Shown here: positions 1 through 6,617 of the stretch, piece after piece
How the letters are laid out: each line of letters opens with the position of its first letter
Numbering within the stretch: position 1 is the first letter of the stretch
NCBI GenBank assembly: GCA_034678415.1
Contig: JAXDBV010000321.1
Location: 1-6,970 of the forward strand
From: JAXDBV01 sp034678415
GTDB lineage: Bacteria; Bacteroidota; Bacteroidia; Bacteroidales; VadinHA17
Length of the DNA stretch: 6,970 bases
Direction of reading: 5' to 3'
Notes under the pieces: generated by a model
Database searches by the model: none
Seen by the model: the letters and a program-made list of their open reading frames with translations, nothing else
What the model was told of the DNA's origin: nothing
Position numbers and translations under genes: made by a program

Positions 1-113
1 CTTGCCGGAACATATCTGTGCAAACGGTTTCACCTTTTTGCCCTGCCTGCTTCATCCAATCAGCAGGTCGTTAATGATGGACGGACTGTGTAAATTTCAC
101 GGTAGTCTTTATT

Positions 114-179
114 GCTGATTTAAGAGGATTAATCATTGGCTATAGTACAATGTTTTTTATCTTTAAATCAGCTTTTTTT
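114..179 (+). terminator. Possible intrinsic terminator (inverted repeat plus T-run)
   Basis: GCTGATTTAA at 114-123 is the exact reverse complement of TTAAATCAGC at 163-172, and seven T residues follow at 173-179. This arrangement fits an intrinsic terminator for a + strand gene ending near 93 or 118. Against it, the stem is AT-rich and the loop is 39 nt, much longer than usual. The same dyad could instead be an operator, since it overlaps the possible promoter at 135-165. Confidence 0.28.
135..165 (+). promoter_or_regulatory. Possible Bacteroidota-type promoter for the operon
   Basis: ATTG at 135-138 and TATCTTTA at 158-165 match the Bacteroidota promoter pattern (TTTG near -33, TAnnTTTG near -7) at 3 of 4 and 5 of 6 defined positions. 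The spacing is 19 bp, as expected. Transcription would start near 170-175 and give an untranslated leader of about 255 nt before the aldose epimerase. The motif is short and the surroundings AT-rich, so a chance match is quite possible. Confidence 0.3.
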
Positions 180-217
180 AAGAAAAAGTGGATGGGATTA
201 CTGATATGTCAGGGCTG

Positions 218-386
218 TCCGCGGTGGATGGCTTGATCGCACGCATAACGGCACCACCAGGGCTGGTATGGATCGCTGTGATGATCAGTGCCCCGGGCTA
301 TCAGTCCGGAGTCTTCTCCGGCGGAAGCCAGACCCGGGCGTATCATCTCGTAATGGCCATGGCTCTGCATTCCTGCTATCCGCGGA
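218..386 (+). promoter_or_regulatory. Candidate structured mRNA leader (nested inverted repeats)
   Basis: Nested pairings can be read directly. The innermost is CCGGAG 306-311 with CTCCGG 316-321 around a TCTT tetraloop. Outside it GGCT 296-299 pairs with AGCC 326-329, then CCCG 292-295 with CGGG 335-338 across a 5-nt bulge. Enclosing everything, TCCGCGG 218-224 pairs with CCGCGGA 380-386. The core is thus a GC-rich hairpin of about 14 bp with small internal loops, lying between the possible promoter and the first gene, where a leader regulating the operon would sit. It matches no riboswitch class I recognise. It could also be a REP-like repeat or remnant of a decayed gene. The pairings are seen; the function is inferred. 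Confidence 0.3.
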
Positions 387-428
387 GAAATACTTTGCAA
401 TATCTGAAACCTGTTAACCATTATACAA

Positions 429-1475
429 ATGAATATAAGGAAGGATAATTTTGGAAAATTACCGGACGGGAGACCGGTTCACCTTTTTACCTTGTCAAAT
501 GACAACGGTATTACTGTCAGGATCACCAATTACGGGGGTGTCATCACATCGCTTCTTGTTCCGGACAAGGACGGGAAGACGGATAATATCGTATGCGGAT
601 TTGATCGTCTTGATGATTATCTCACCAATCATCCCTACTTCGGATGTATTGTCGGCAGGGTGGCCAACAGAATTGGCGGCGCTTCATTCACACTCGAAGG
701 GAAAACATACCGGTTGGTGAAAAACAACGGGGATAACCACTTACATGGCGGGCTGAAAGGGTTTGACAAGGTATTGTGGAATGCCTTGCCATCCGAGGAG
801 AAGGAAGAAGTATCCGTGGTACTTACCTATACAAGTCCACACATGGAGGAGGGCTACCCGGGACAGGTGGAGTGTAGGGTGAAGTACAGCCTGAACAACA
901 GGAACGACCTGCGGGCGGAATACCTCGCAGTTACCGACCGCACTACGGTTATCAACCTGACAAACCACAGCTATTTCAACCTAACCGGTTTCAGGGAACT
1001 GATACATGCCCACGGTCTTACGATCCATGCCGACCAGTTTACCGAGTGCGATGAGAACCTGATTCCTACCGGACGGTTGCTCCCCGTGGAAGGTACCTTC
1101 CTCGACTTCCGGAAACCAAAACCACTGGGCAAACATATTGATGAGGCGGGACTGGGGTATGACCATAATTTTATCTTAAGCAAAGCCCCCGGCGAACTGG
1201 CACTTGCAGCACACGTCTTTGAACCCATCAGCCGCCGCAGGATGGAGGTATGGACTACGCAGCCTGGCATACAACTCTATACCGCCAATTATCTCGATGC
1301 AACGATCACGGGCAGCCAGGGTATCCTCTACAGGAAGCACCACGCCTTTTGCCTGGAAACACAACATTTCCCTGATTCCCCCAATAAACCCCACTTCCCG
1401 TCCATCGTACTGAAACCGGGACAGGAATACCGGCAAACCACTGTCTTCCGTTTTCCAAACTATATGCCTGAATAG
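429..1475 (+). CDS. galM: Aldose 1-epimerase (mutarotase), cytoplasmic
   Basis: This 348-residue protein matches the GalM family in length and motifs. The enzyme interconverts alpha and beta anomers of hexoses and related aldoses. NHLHGG (103-108) supplies His106 and NLTNHSYFNL (176-185) supplies His180, the general-acid/base histidine pair. FCLETQHFPDSPN (307-319) supplies Glu310, the catalytic base. Arg81 in GRVANRI and Asp245 in GYDHNF match the family's substrate-binding residues, so the active site looks intact. There is no signal peptide, so it should act in the cytoplasm, unlike the three exported proteins that follow. The start is the first ATG after an in-frame stop at 405-407; no Shine-Dalgarno is visible. 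It heads the set of genes, and the next begins 36 nt after its TAG. Its likely job is to equilibrate sugar released by the downstream hydrolases. The family call is secure; the preferred sugar is unknown. Confidence 0.95.
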   Translation: MNIRKDNFGKLPDGRPVHLFTLSNDNGITVRITNYGGVITSLLVPDKDGKTDNIVCGFDRLDDYLTNHPYFGCIVGRVANRIGGASFTLEGKTYRLVKNNGDNHLHGGLKGFDKVLWNALPSEEKEEVSVVLTYTSPHMEEGYPGQVECRVKYSLNNRNDLRAEYLAVTDRTTVINLTNHSYFNLTGFRELIHAHGLTIHADQFTECDENLIPTGRLLPVEGTFLDFRKPKPLGKHIDEAGLGYDHNFILSKAPGELALAAHVFEPISRRRMEVWTTQPGIQLYTANYLDATITGSQGILYRKHHAFCLETQHFPDSPNKPHFPSIVLKPGQEYRQTTVFRFPNYMPE

Positions 1476-1511
1476 AGAACATAACATATTCATCTTCAAT
1501 AATTCACCAGC

Positions 1512-4274
1512 ATGCGTATATTTGTTTTCACGTTCCTTTTGTTAACCATCGTTTTCCGGTCAGTGGCCCAGGACCTTCAGTCAATGTACCTGGCTAATGC
1601 CGAAGGTGCCCGGGTTGATCGTTGCAGCTTTACCGACGGTACCGAAATCAGGTTTCCCGGCATCCTGCCACTGTTCACCTGTGAACTGAACGATCTCAGA
1701 TTTAGCTCACAATCATCCAGGTGGATCGAGGATGATCCGTTCCGGCTTTCCTTCCCCAACGGGATGGTAGCCGTTATTTCCGTTGATTCCTCGTTTACCA
1801 CCGGATGGAAAGCATTTCTTGCTTTCCATAACCGTTCCACTGATACTGTAAGGCTTTCTAATGTTATACCGCTGGGCGACGGCGATGACCATATCTATAT
1901 TACATCCACGGGGCCATGGGCGCTGGCCAGAGCTAAGCTGTTCAGACCAGGACTGGGGCCCGTGGGGATAATCCTTCCCGATAATGCCTGGGAACTGGGC
2001 TATTCGTCAGTACAACTGAGCGAAGACCTTTCCGTTGCCATGCTCGCACGCCGCATCCAAATGATCGGTTCGGAAAGAAAAAGATACGAGACCGTCCTCC
2101 CTCCCGGTTCTTCCGTTGTATATGCCCTGTGCGCGGAATCATTCAACGGCCCCTGGCAGAATGGACTGAAGAAAATATTCCATGAACGGTATCTATACGA
2201 CCTGGACTCATTCGACAACACCCTCTATGAACGCCCCGACCTGCAATGGATCAGAAATAAATACCTCATTACCCTTCAGGCTGCATGGGATCACCGGTTC
2301 TACGATAAGAATACCGGGAGATACACGGTATATGAATACCTGCAGGAGGGAGAGAAACTCATGGGCGGATATGATGTCTATTGCATTTGGCCCACATGGC
2401 CAAGGCTGGGCCTCGATCAGCGTAACCAGTGGGACCTGTATGCCGACCTCCCGTGGGGGCTCGGTAAACTGAAAGAAATATCCGCCTACGCAAAACAGAA
2501 CGGTACTCGATTTTTTATCACTTTCAACCCATGGGATGAGAGTACAAGGAAAGAAGATCCCATGGATGGTATGACCCGTATCATCGAAGCTACCAATGCC
2601 GATGGGGTAGTGCTTGATACCTATGGCTGGTCAACTACTGAACTGCAGCAGGCTGCCGACCGTGTCAAACAGGGAGTGGTGATGTACAGCGAGGGACAGG
2701 CCGTGCCGAAAGATATGCCCGGCATAACGGCCGGACGCGTGCACGATGCTATCTATATGCCACCGCCACTCAACATGAACAAGCTCATCAAACCGCAACA
2801 TGCCATATTCAGGGTGCTCCAGCTCAGCCAGGGTCCCCTCCACCGGGAATCGGCCATCTCATTCTTCAATGGCATCGGAACGGAGATCAATACTTTTGCA
2901 CCGGGACGTCCCGAATGGATCGAGGAAGAATACCTCTACCTGGGACGTACCCTTATGACACTGAGAGAAAATACCTCATCCTTCACCAATGATCAATGGA
3001 CCCCTCTCATCAACACCCTGCGCGACAGTATATGGGTGAACCAGTGGATCCATGACAGCAAAACCATCTATACCGTGTTAAGCCTGATACCCGAAGGATA
3101 CAGCGGACCACTCTTCGAAGCCCCTGATACCGTCCGCCACTTCGTCAGCTTATGGAACCATACCGAGATCACACCCGTGACCGTCAATGAAAAACCATAC
3201 CTGCCCGTCGACGTGGCTGCTTTCAGCAAATCATGGCTTAACACACGCAGGGAGGGAAATGTTGACTGCATTGCCGCATTTCCTTCATTACTTCGAGTGA
3301 GAATGAAGGGTGACTCATTGTTCCTGTCTGCCGATACAGGCGATGTAATCCGCATCTGGAAGAACAACCCTTCTTACAATGGATTCAAAAAGGAATACCC
3401 TTCAGGCGAGATGAACCTTTCACTGACAGCCGAATACGGATCATTTTACGGGAAATATGTAATACAGCTCTTTAAGGGGGATGAAATCATGGATGAGCGG
3501 ATCGTATCATTCGATCCCGGGAAACCATGGATGGTGAACAGAGTGGTGAAAACAAGAACCTCCGTCAGGCCTCCGTCGGATATGGTTGAGATACCCGCCG
3601 GATCCTTCCTGTTCAGCGTGTATAATGATGAACAGTTCATCCCTTATCCCGATTATTCTGAACCCCGGATGGTAACCGTGAATCGTTTCTTTATGGATCG
3701 CTACCCCGTGACCAATGCACAGTTCTTTGAGTTTCTCGAAGCCAGTGGCTACAGGCCCGACGACCCCACTAACTTCCTTAAGCACTGGGTGAATGGCATG
3801 TACCCTGACGGACAAGCCCATTATCCTGTTGTGTTTGTGAGCCTTGACGATGCCCGTGCCTACGCATCATGGGCAGAGAAACGCCTCCCCACAGAGATCG
3901 AATGGCAGTATGCCGCACAGGGCACTGACGGCAGAGAATGGCCGTGGGGAAATGAATTCTCGGGTACCAAATGCAACAACGCTTTTGAACGATCTACACC
4001 CGTCGACGCATTCGAGAAAGGAAAAAGCCCCTTCAAGGTGGAAGATATGGTGGGAAATGTCTGGCAGTATACCAGTGATGTGTACGAAAACGGCAGCAAC
4101 ACTTTCGTGATCATACGGGGAGGAAGCTACTTCAAACCTTCCTCCAGCTGGTGGTATATCAAAGGCGGACCACAACCGCTCAGCCAAACACAAATGATGC
4201 TCCTTGTGTCTCCCGGATATGACAGGAGTGCTACCGTTGGTTTCCGCTGTGTGAAGGACGCGGAAGAAAAATGA
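1512..4274 (+). CDS. Exported TIM-barrel glycosidase-like protein fused to a C-terminal FGE/SUMF1-type domain
   Basis: The 920-residue product has a signal peptide (1-19, likely cut after Ser-Val-Ala, before Gln20), so it is periplasmic or secreted. Residues about 25-235 look like a beta-rich domain. Residues about 240-500 look like a (beta/alpha)8 glycosidase barrel, with strand-like segments ITLQAAWD, YDVYCIWPTWP, TRFFITFNPWD, DGVVLDT and VVMYSEGQ. Asp369 (fourth strand) and Glu394 (fifth) are candidate nucleophile and acid/base; Asp412 is an alternative. Residues about 505-670 look like further beta domains. Residues about 688-917 are an FGE-sulfatase/SUMF1-type domain: MVEIPAGSF, FMDRYPVTNAQF, RLPTEIEWQYAA, GNVWQYTSD, RGGSYF and VGFRCV. 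The two catalytic cysteines of true formylglycine-generating enzymes, expected shortly after RGGS, are replaced by Lys875 and Trp880, so oxidase activity is unlikely. The spacing suggests an operon with the epimerase. I cannot assign a GH family or substrate; hydrolase activity is inferred from fold-like features and context. Confidence 0.88.
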   Translation: MRIFVFTFLLLTIVFRSVAQDLQSMYLANAEGARVDRCSFTDGTEIRFPGILPLFTCELNDLRFSSQSSRWIEDDPFRLSFPNGMVAVISVDSSFTTGWKAFLAFHNRSTDTVRLSNVIPLGDGDDHIYITSTGPWALARAKLFRPGLGPVGIILPDNAWELGYSSVQLSEDLSVAMLARRIQMIGSERKRYETVLPPGSSVVYALCAESFNGPWQNGLKKIFHERYLYDLDSFDNTLYERPDLQWIRNKYLITLQAAWDHRFYDKNTGRYTVYEYLQEGEKLMGGYDVYCIWPTWPRLGLDQRNQWDLYADLPWGLGKLKEISAYAKQNGTRFFITFNPWDESTRKEDPMDGMTRIIEATNADGVVLDTYGWSTTELQQAADRVKQGVVMYSEGQAVPKDMPGITAGRVHDAIYMPPPLNMNKLIKPQHAIFRVLQLSQGPLHRESAISFFNGIGTEINTFAPGRPEWIEEEYLYLGRTLMTLRENTSSFTNDQWTPLINTLRDSIWVNQWIHDSKTIYTVLSLIPEGYSGPLFEAPDTVRHFVSLWNHTEITPVTVNEKPYLPVDVAAFSKSWLNTRREGNVDCIAAFPSLLRVRMKGDSLFLSADTGDVIRIWKNNPSYNGFKKEYPSGEMNLSLTAEYGSFYGKYVIQLFKGDEIMDERIVSFDPGKPWMVNRVVKTRTSVRPPSDMVEIPAGSFLFSVYNDEQFIPYPDYSEPRMVTVNRFFMDRYPVTNAQFFEFLEASGYRPDDPTNFLKHWVNGMYPDGQAHYPVVFVSLDDARAYASWAEKRLPTEIEWQYAAQGTDGREWPWGNEFSGTKCNNAFERSTPVDAFEKGKSPFKVEDMVGNVWQYTSDVYENGSNTFVIIRGGSYFKPSSSWWYIKGGPQPLSQTQMMLLVSPGYDRSATVGFRCVKDAEEK

Positions 4275-4414
4275 TCCGGTGATGGGACTTCACTTATCCT
4301 TACGGGAAGTGATCATTTGTCCCGCCCTGAACTGGAAAATGCAATATAATAAAATTAAAACAATACTAAATAATATTTAAACAAATATTAATAATATTAA
4401 ATAATATATTAATA
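4275..4414 (+). promoter_or_regulatory. Intergenic region with hairpin and A/T-only tract before the lipoprotein gene
   Basis: The first half can form a hairpin: TCACTT 4290-4295 with AAGTGA 4307-4312, two extra C-G pairs, and outer GGGAC 4284-4288 with GTCCC 4319-4323. No T-run follows, so it is not a classical terminator; an RNA-processing or stability element would fit. From 4344 to 4414 there is no G and only three C. This tract holds an exact TATAAT (4345-4350) without a convincing -33 partner, and the inverted repeat TAATATTT/AAATATTA at 4371-4378/4383-4390. A/T-rich, unstructured sequence before a start is typical of Bacteroidota translation initiation. A secondary promoter for the last two genes is possible but not shown. 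Confidence 0.4.
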
Positions 4415-4440
4415 ATGTATAGATATAATTTAATATTATT
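4390..4440 (+). repeat. 13-bp A/T inverted repeat bracketing the lipoprotein start codon
   Basis: AATAATATTAAAT at 4390-4402 is the exact reverse complement of ATTTAATATTATT at 4428-4440. The 25-nt interval between them is centred on the ATG at 4415-4417. In RNA this would present the start codon in a loop closed by a weak all-A/U stem whose downstream arm lies within codons 5-9. A tract of nearly two letters makes such a match fairly likely by chance, so function is speculative. Confidence 0.45.
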
Positions 4441-6613
4441 GAGTATCTTTATCTGTTTTTCTTCTTGCCATAAATCCGGTAAAAACTCATCATTTTCATT
4501 CTACAATGCCGGAATAAGTACTGAAGAACCTGTGGTTAGCGATCATTACCTTATGATCAATGCTACGGCCAATGATGCGGTATACACCACCTATACGGCC
4601 GCGATGTGCCGGTCCCGCCTGTACGGTGATAAAGGATACAAGATGGATTATTATTCTCCTTCCGAACCTTTACATTATTCGGGTGATCAGGCCGGAAGGT
4701 TTTATACCATTTGGATGGTTAATAAGCTGGTGATTGATGAACTGGCAAAGTACTACAGGAAACCGGTGATCAGATGTACATTCCCCGATATGGTACTGAT
4801 GGAGTACCAGCCATTCCAGGGTGTACTGGTACAGGAGACCTTCTTTGTTCACAGCTCAGATCTTGCCCTTGTCGACCTGCAGATTACCAATACAGCCGGT
4901 CATCCTCAGGTTATTGATATCTACCCTGTCCTTGAACTGGGCAACGACTCGCTGCAAGTTATTGGCTGGGATGATGACCTGTGTGGGTATATCACTCATC
5001 ATTATGAGTCCAGAAAACGCCTTATCAGCAACCTGTCGGCGACGGCTCCTTATCCAACACGCACCCGTGATCTGTTCTCCGTCAGCTTTATTCCATACTC
5101 CTACGGAGCATATAAGGGTTCACTGGACCAGTTTTACAATACCATTAAGACAGACTGGTATTCTGAAAATCGTTGTGACAGTCTCAACCTTGCCGAAAAG
5201 GGATTTGTCGATTTTGTCTCTATCCATGGCAGGATACACCTGAACCCGGGCGAACAGGCACATGTGAGATATTTCAGGGGATGGCAGGATCAGGCAGCTG
5301 ATAAAGCAGAACTGGCAGGGAAGATCTCCAGGTTGAAAAACGAAAACCTGCAGCCATACGCGGATGACAACGTGAACCTGTTCCGTCAGGTGCCTCGTAT
5401 TAATTTCAGGAAACGGTCAGAGAAGATGGTATATCTCAGTGCTTTTAATCTTGTGAGGGGTTGCATGCTTCCTCCTGAGGGAGCCGCCACACATAATTTT
5501 TACGTGTTCTCACGCAATCCCTTGTGGGGCTGGGGGCATGGGCACCAGGTACTGCACGAATCGCTCAGCATGCTGGCATATGTCTACCTCGATCCATTGT
5601 CGGCTCAGGGCTCACAACGTGTGTATATTGAACAGCAGGACGAGGACGGACTGATTGCATACCGTCACGGACCAAGGGGACCACAAACCTACCCTCATCA
5701 GGGCAGGCCAACAACATCGGCTCCCTTTTTCAGCTGGATAAACCTCGAACTGTTCAGGGTAAGCAACGATACCTCATTCCTTGCAGATGCATATGAGTCG
5801 GGGAAAAAATATGTCCATTGGCTGCTGGAGAACAGGGATACCGACCATGACGGACTGTTTGAGTGGGGTCCATACGGCATCATTGAAAATGTGCGCGACT
5901 GGTATAATGTTGTATTTCAGGTATCCAAAGAAAGACACCTTGATATTGACAAGGAAGATATTTCCGATGAACTGGAATGTCTTGATCTGTCGCTAATGGT
6001 GGTGAAGGAGATAAAATGCCTGGCTGAAATGGCACAACTGCTGAAATGCAGTGAGGAAGCCTCCGCCTGGAAGGAGAAAGCTGATGCGATCGCTAAACGG
6101 ATCAATGCCATCATGTGGGATGAGTCAACAGGATTCTACTACCATGTGGATAAGGTTAACCACTCATTCAAGTTTATGGATCGTGACCTGAAAAGAATGG
6201 AGATCATCGGTTTTCTTCCCCTGTGGGCCGGTGTGGCAACAAAGGAGAAGGCCGATATCCTTGTCGGGAAGCTGACCGATCCATTAAAGTTCTGGCGCCG
6301 GTATGGCGTGCCTACCCTGGCAGCCGACGACGAGTGGTATAGCCCATACGTGGATTACTGCTGTAAATGGAACGGGCCGGTATGGCTTCTGTGGGATTAT
6401 TTGATCTTCAGGGGTTTACTGGACTATGGCTATGAGAGACAGGCACGCCAGCTGGCCGGTAAGATGCTGGATGCAGTGATTACACAGCTCTCGGTGAACC
6501 ATAACTTCTGGGAATCTTACAGCGCCGATAATACTGTGCTCGACTGTCCTCCCAACTACATCTGGGATGCTATCATGGCAAAAGTTATCATTGACCTTCA
6601 TACATTGGATTAA
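4415..6613 (+). CDS. Lipoprotein GH63-like (MGH1-type) glycoside hydrolase
   Basis: This 732-residue protein has a lipoprotein signal: a hydrophobic run, then FSSC with Cys18 as the lipidated residue. It should be anchored in the outer or inner membrane. Residues about 30-320 look like an N-terminal beta-sandwich domain. Residues about 330-730 look like an (alpha/alpha)6 barrel of the GH63/MGH1/trehalase-like type: WGWGHGHQVLHESLSM (371-386), DTDHDGLFEWGPYG (475-488), ENVRDWYNVVFQ (491-502), KWNGPVWLLWDYL (651-663) and FWESYSADN (698-706). By analogy with GH63 inverting enzymes, Glu700 is the likely catalytic base, and the general acid probably lies at Glu483 or Asp495; this assignment is inference. 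Related enzymes hydrolyse alpha-glucosidic and similar oligosaccharide linkages, but substrate cannot be read here. The first 14 or so codons are strikingly A/T-rich compared with the rest. The GH172 gene starts 4 nt after its stop, indicating cotranscription. Confidence 0.92.
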   Translation: MYRYNLILLSIFICFSSCHKSGKNSSFSFYNAGISTEEPVVSDHYLMINATANDAVYTTYTAAMCRSRLYGDKGYKMDYYSPSEPLHYSGDQAGRFYTIWMVNKLVIDELAKYYRKPVIRCTFPDMVLMEYQPFQGVLVQETFFVHSSDLALVDLQITNTAGHPQVIDIYPVLELGNDSLQVIGWDDDLCGYITHHYESRKRLISNLSATAPYPTRTRDLFSVSFIPYSYGAYKGSLDQFYNTIKTDWYSENRCDSLNLAEKGFVDFVSIHGRIHLNPGEQAHVRYFRGWQDQAADKAELAGKISRLKNENLQPYADDNVNLFRQVPRINFRKRSEKMVYLSAFNLVRGCMLPPEGAATHNFYVFSRNPLWGWGHGHQVLHESLSMLAYVYLDPLSAQGSQRVYIEQQDEDGLIAYRHGPRGPQTYPHQGRPTTSAPFFSWINLELFRVSNDTSFLADAYESGKKYVHWLLENRDTDHDGLFEWGPYGIIENVRDWYNVVFQVSKERHLDIDKEDISDELECLDLSLMVVKEIKCLAEMAQLLKCSEEASAWKEKADAIAKRINAIMWDESTGFYYHVDKVNHSFKFMDRDLKRMEIIGFLPLWAGVATKEKADILVGKLTDPLKFWRRYGVPTLAADDEWYSPYVDYCCKWNGPVWLLWDYLIFRGLLDYGYERQARQLAGKMLDAVITQLSVNHNFWESYSADNTVLDCPPNYIWDAIMAKVIIDLHTLD

Positions 6614-6617
6614 TCCG

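Larger units (their letters stand above)
1..428. other. Non-coding upstream stretch, no gene supported
   Basis: No convincing gene lies here. At the left edge two + frames are open, to stops at 91-93 and 116-118, and a minus-strand ATG at 55 reads off the edge. All three are too short to recognise or to choose between, so a gene tail or a divergent gene start at about 1-93 is possible but unproven. Positions 94-187 are AT-rich and look intergenic, with an inverted repeat, a T-run and a possible promoter. Positions 188-428 are clearly richer in GC and carry several nested inverted repeats. Frames open there (a GTG frame 188-448 overlapping the epimerase start, and a minus-strand frame 421-209) give peptides without recognisable motifs and are not called as genes. 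Confidence 0.6.

Noticed and set aside
212..418. A + frame reading Arg-Ala-Val-Arg-Gly-Gly-Trp, resembling the RGGS motif of FGE-type domains
   Set aside because: The similarity is limited to a few residues, with no following GFR motif and no other FGE motif upstream, so a decayed FGE fragment is not supported.
209..421. 70-codon minus-strand open frame in the leader
   Set aside because: No motif or recognisable family, lies opposite the operon in a region whose inverted repeats explain the composition equally well.
188..448. GTG-initiated 86-codon open frame upstream of and overlapping the epimerase start
   Set aside because: GTG start with no other support, no recognisable motif, overlaps the first 20 nt of a secure gene, and competing open frames exist on both strands of the same GC-rich stretch.
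4134..4151. Active formylglycine-generating enzyme for sulfatase maturation
   Set aside because: The two catalytic cysteine positions after RGGS hold Lys875 and Trp880, and no sulfatase gene is in the window.
4345..4350. TATAAT as a promoter for the lipoprotein gene
   Set aside because: Exact hexamer but in an A/T-only tract where it is expected by chance, with no -35 or -33 element at suitable distance (nearest TTTG ends 25 bp upstream).
4821..5243. 140-codon + frame inside the lipoprotein hydrolase gene
   Set aside because: Lies wholly within a strongly conserved-looking gene in another frame; its translation shows no recognisable motif, so it is a shadow frame.
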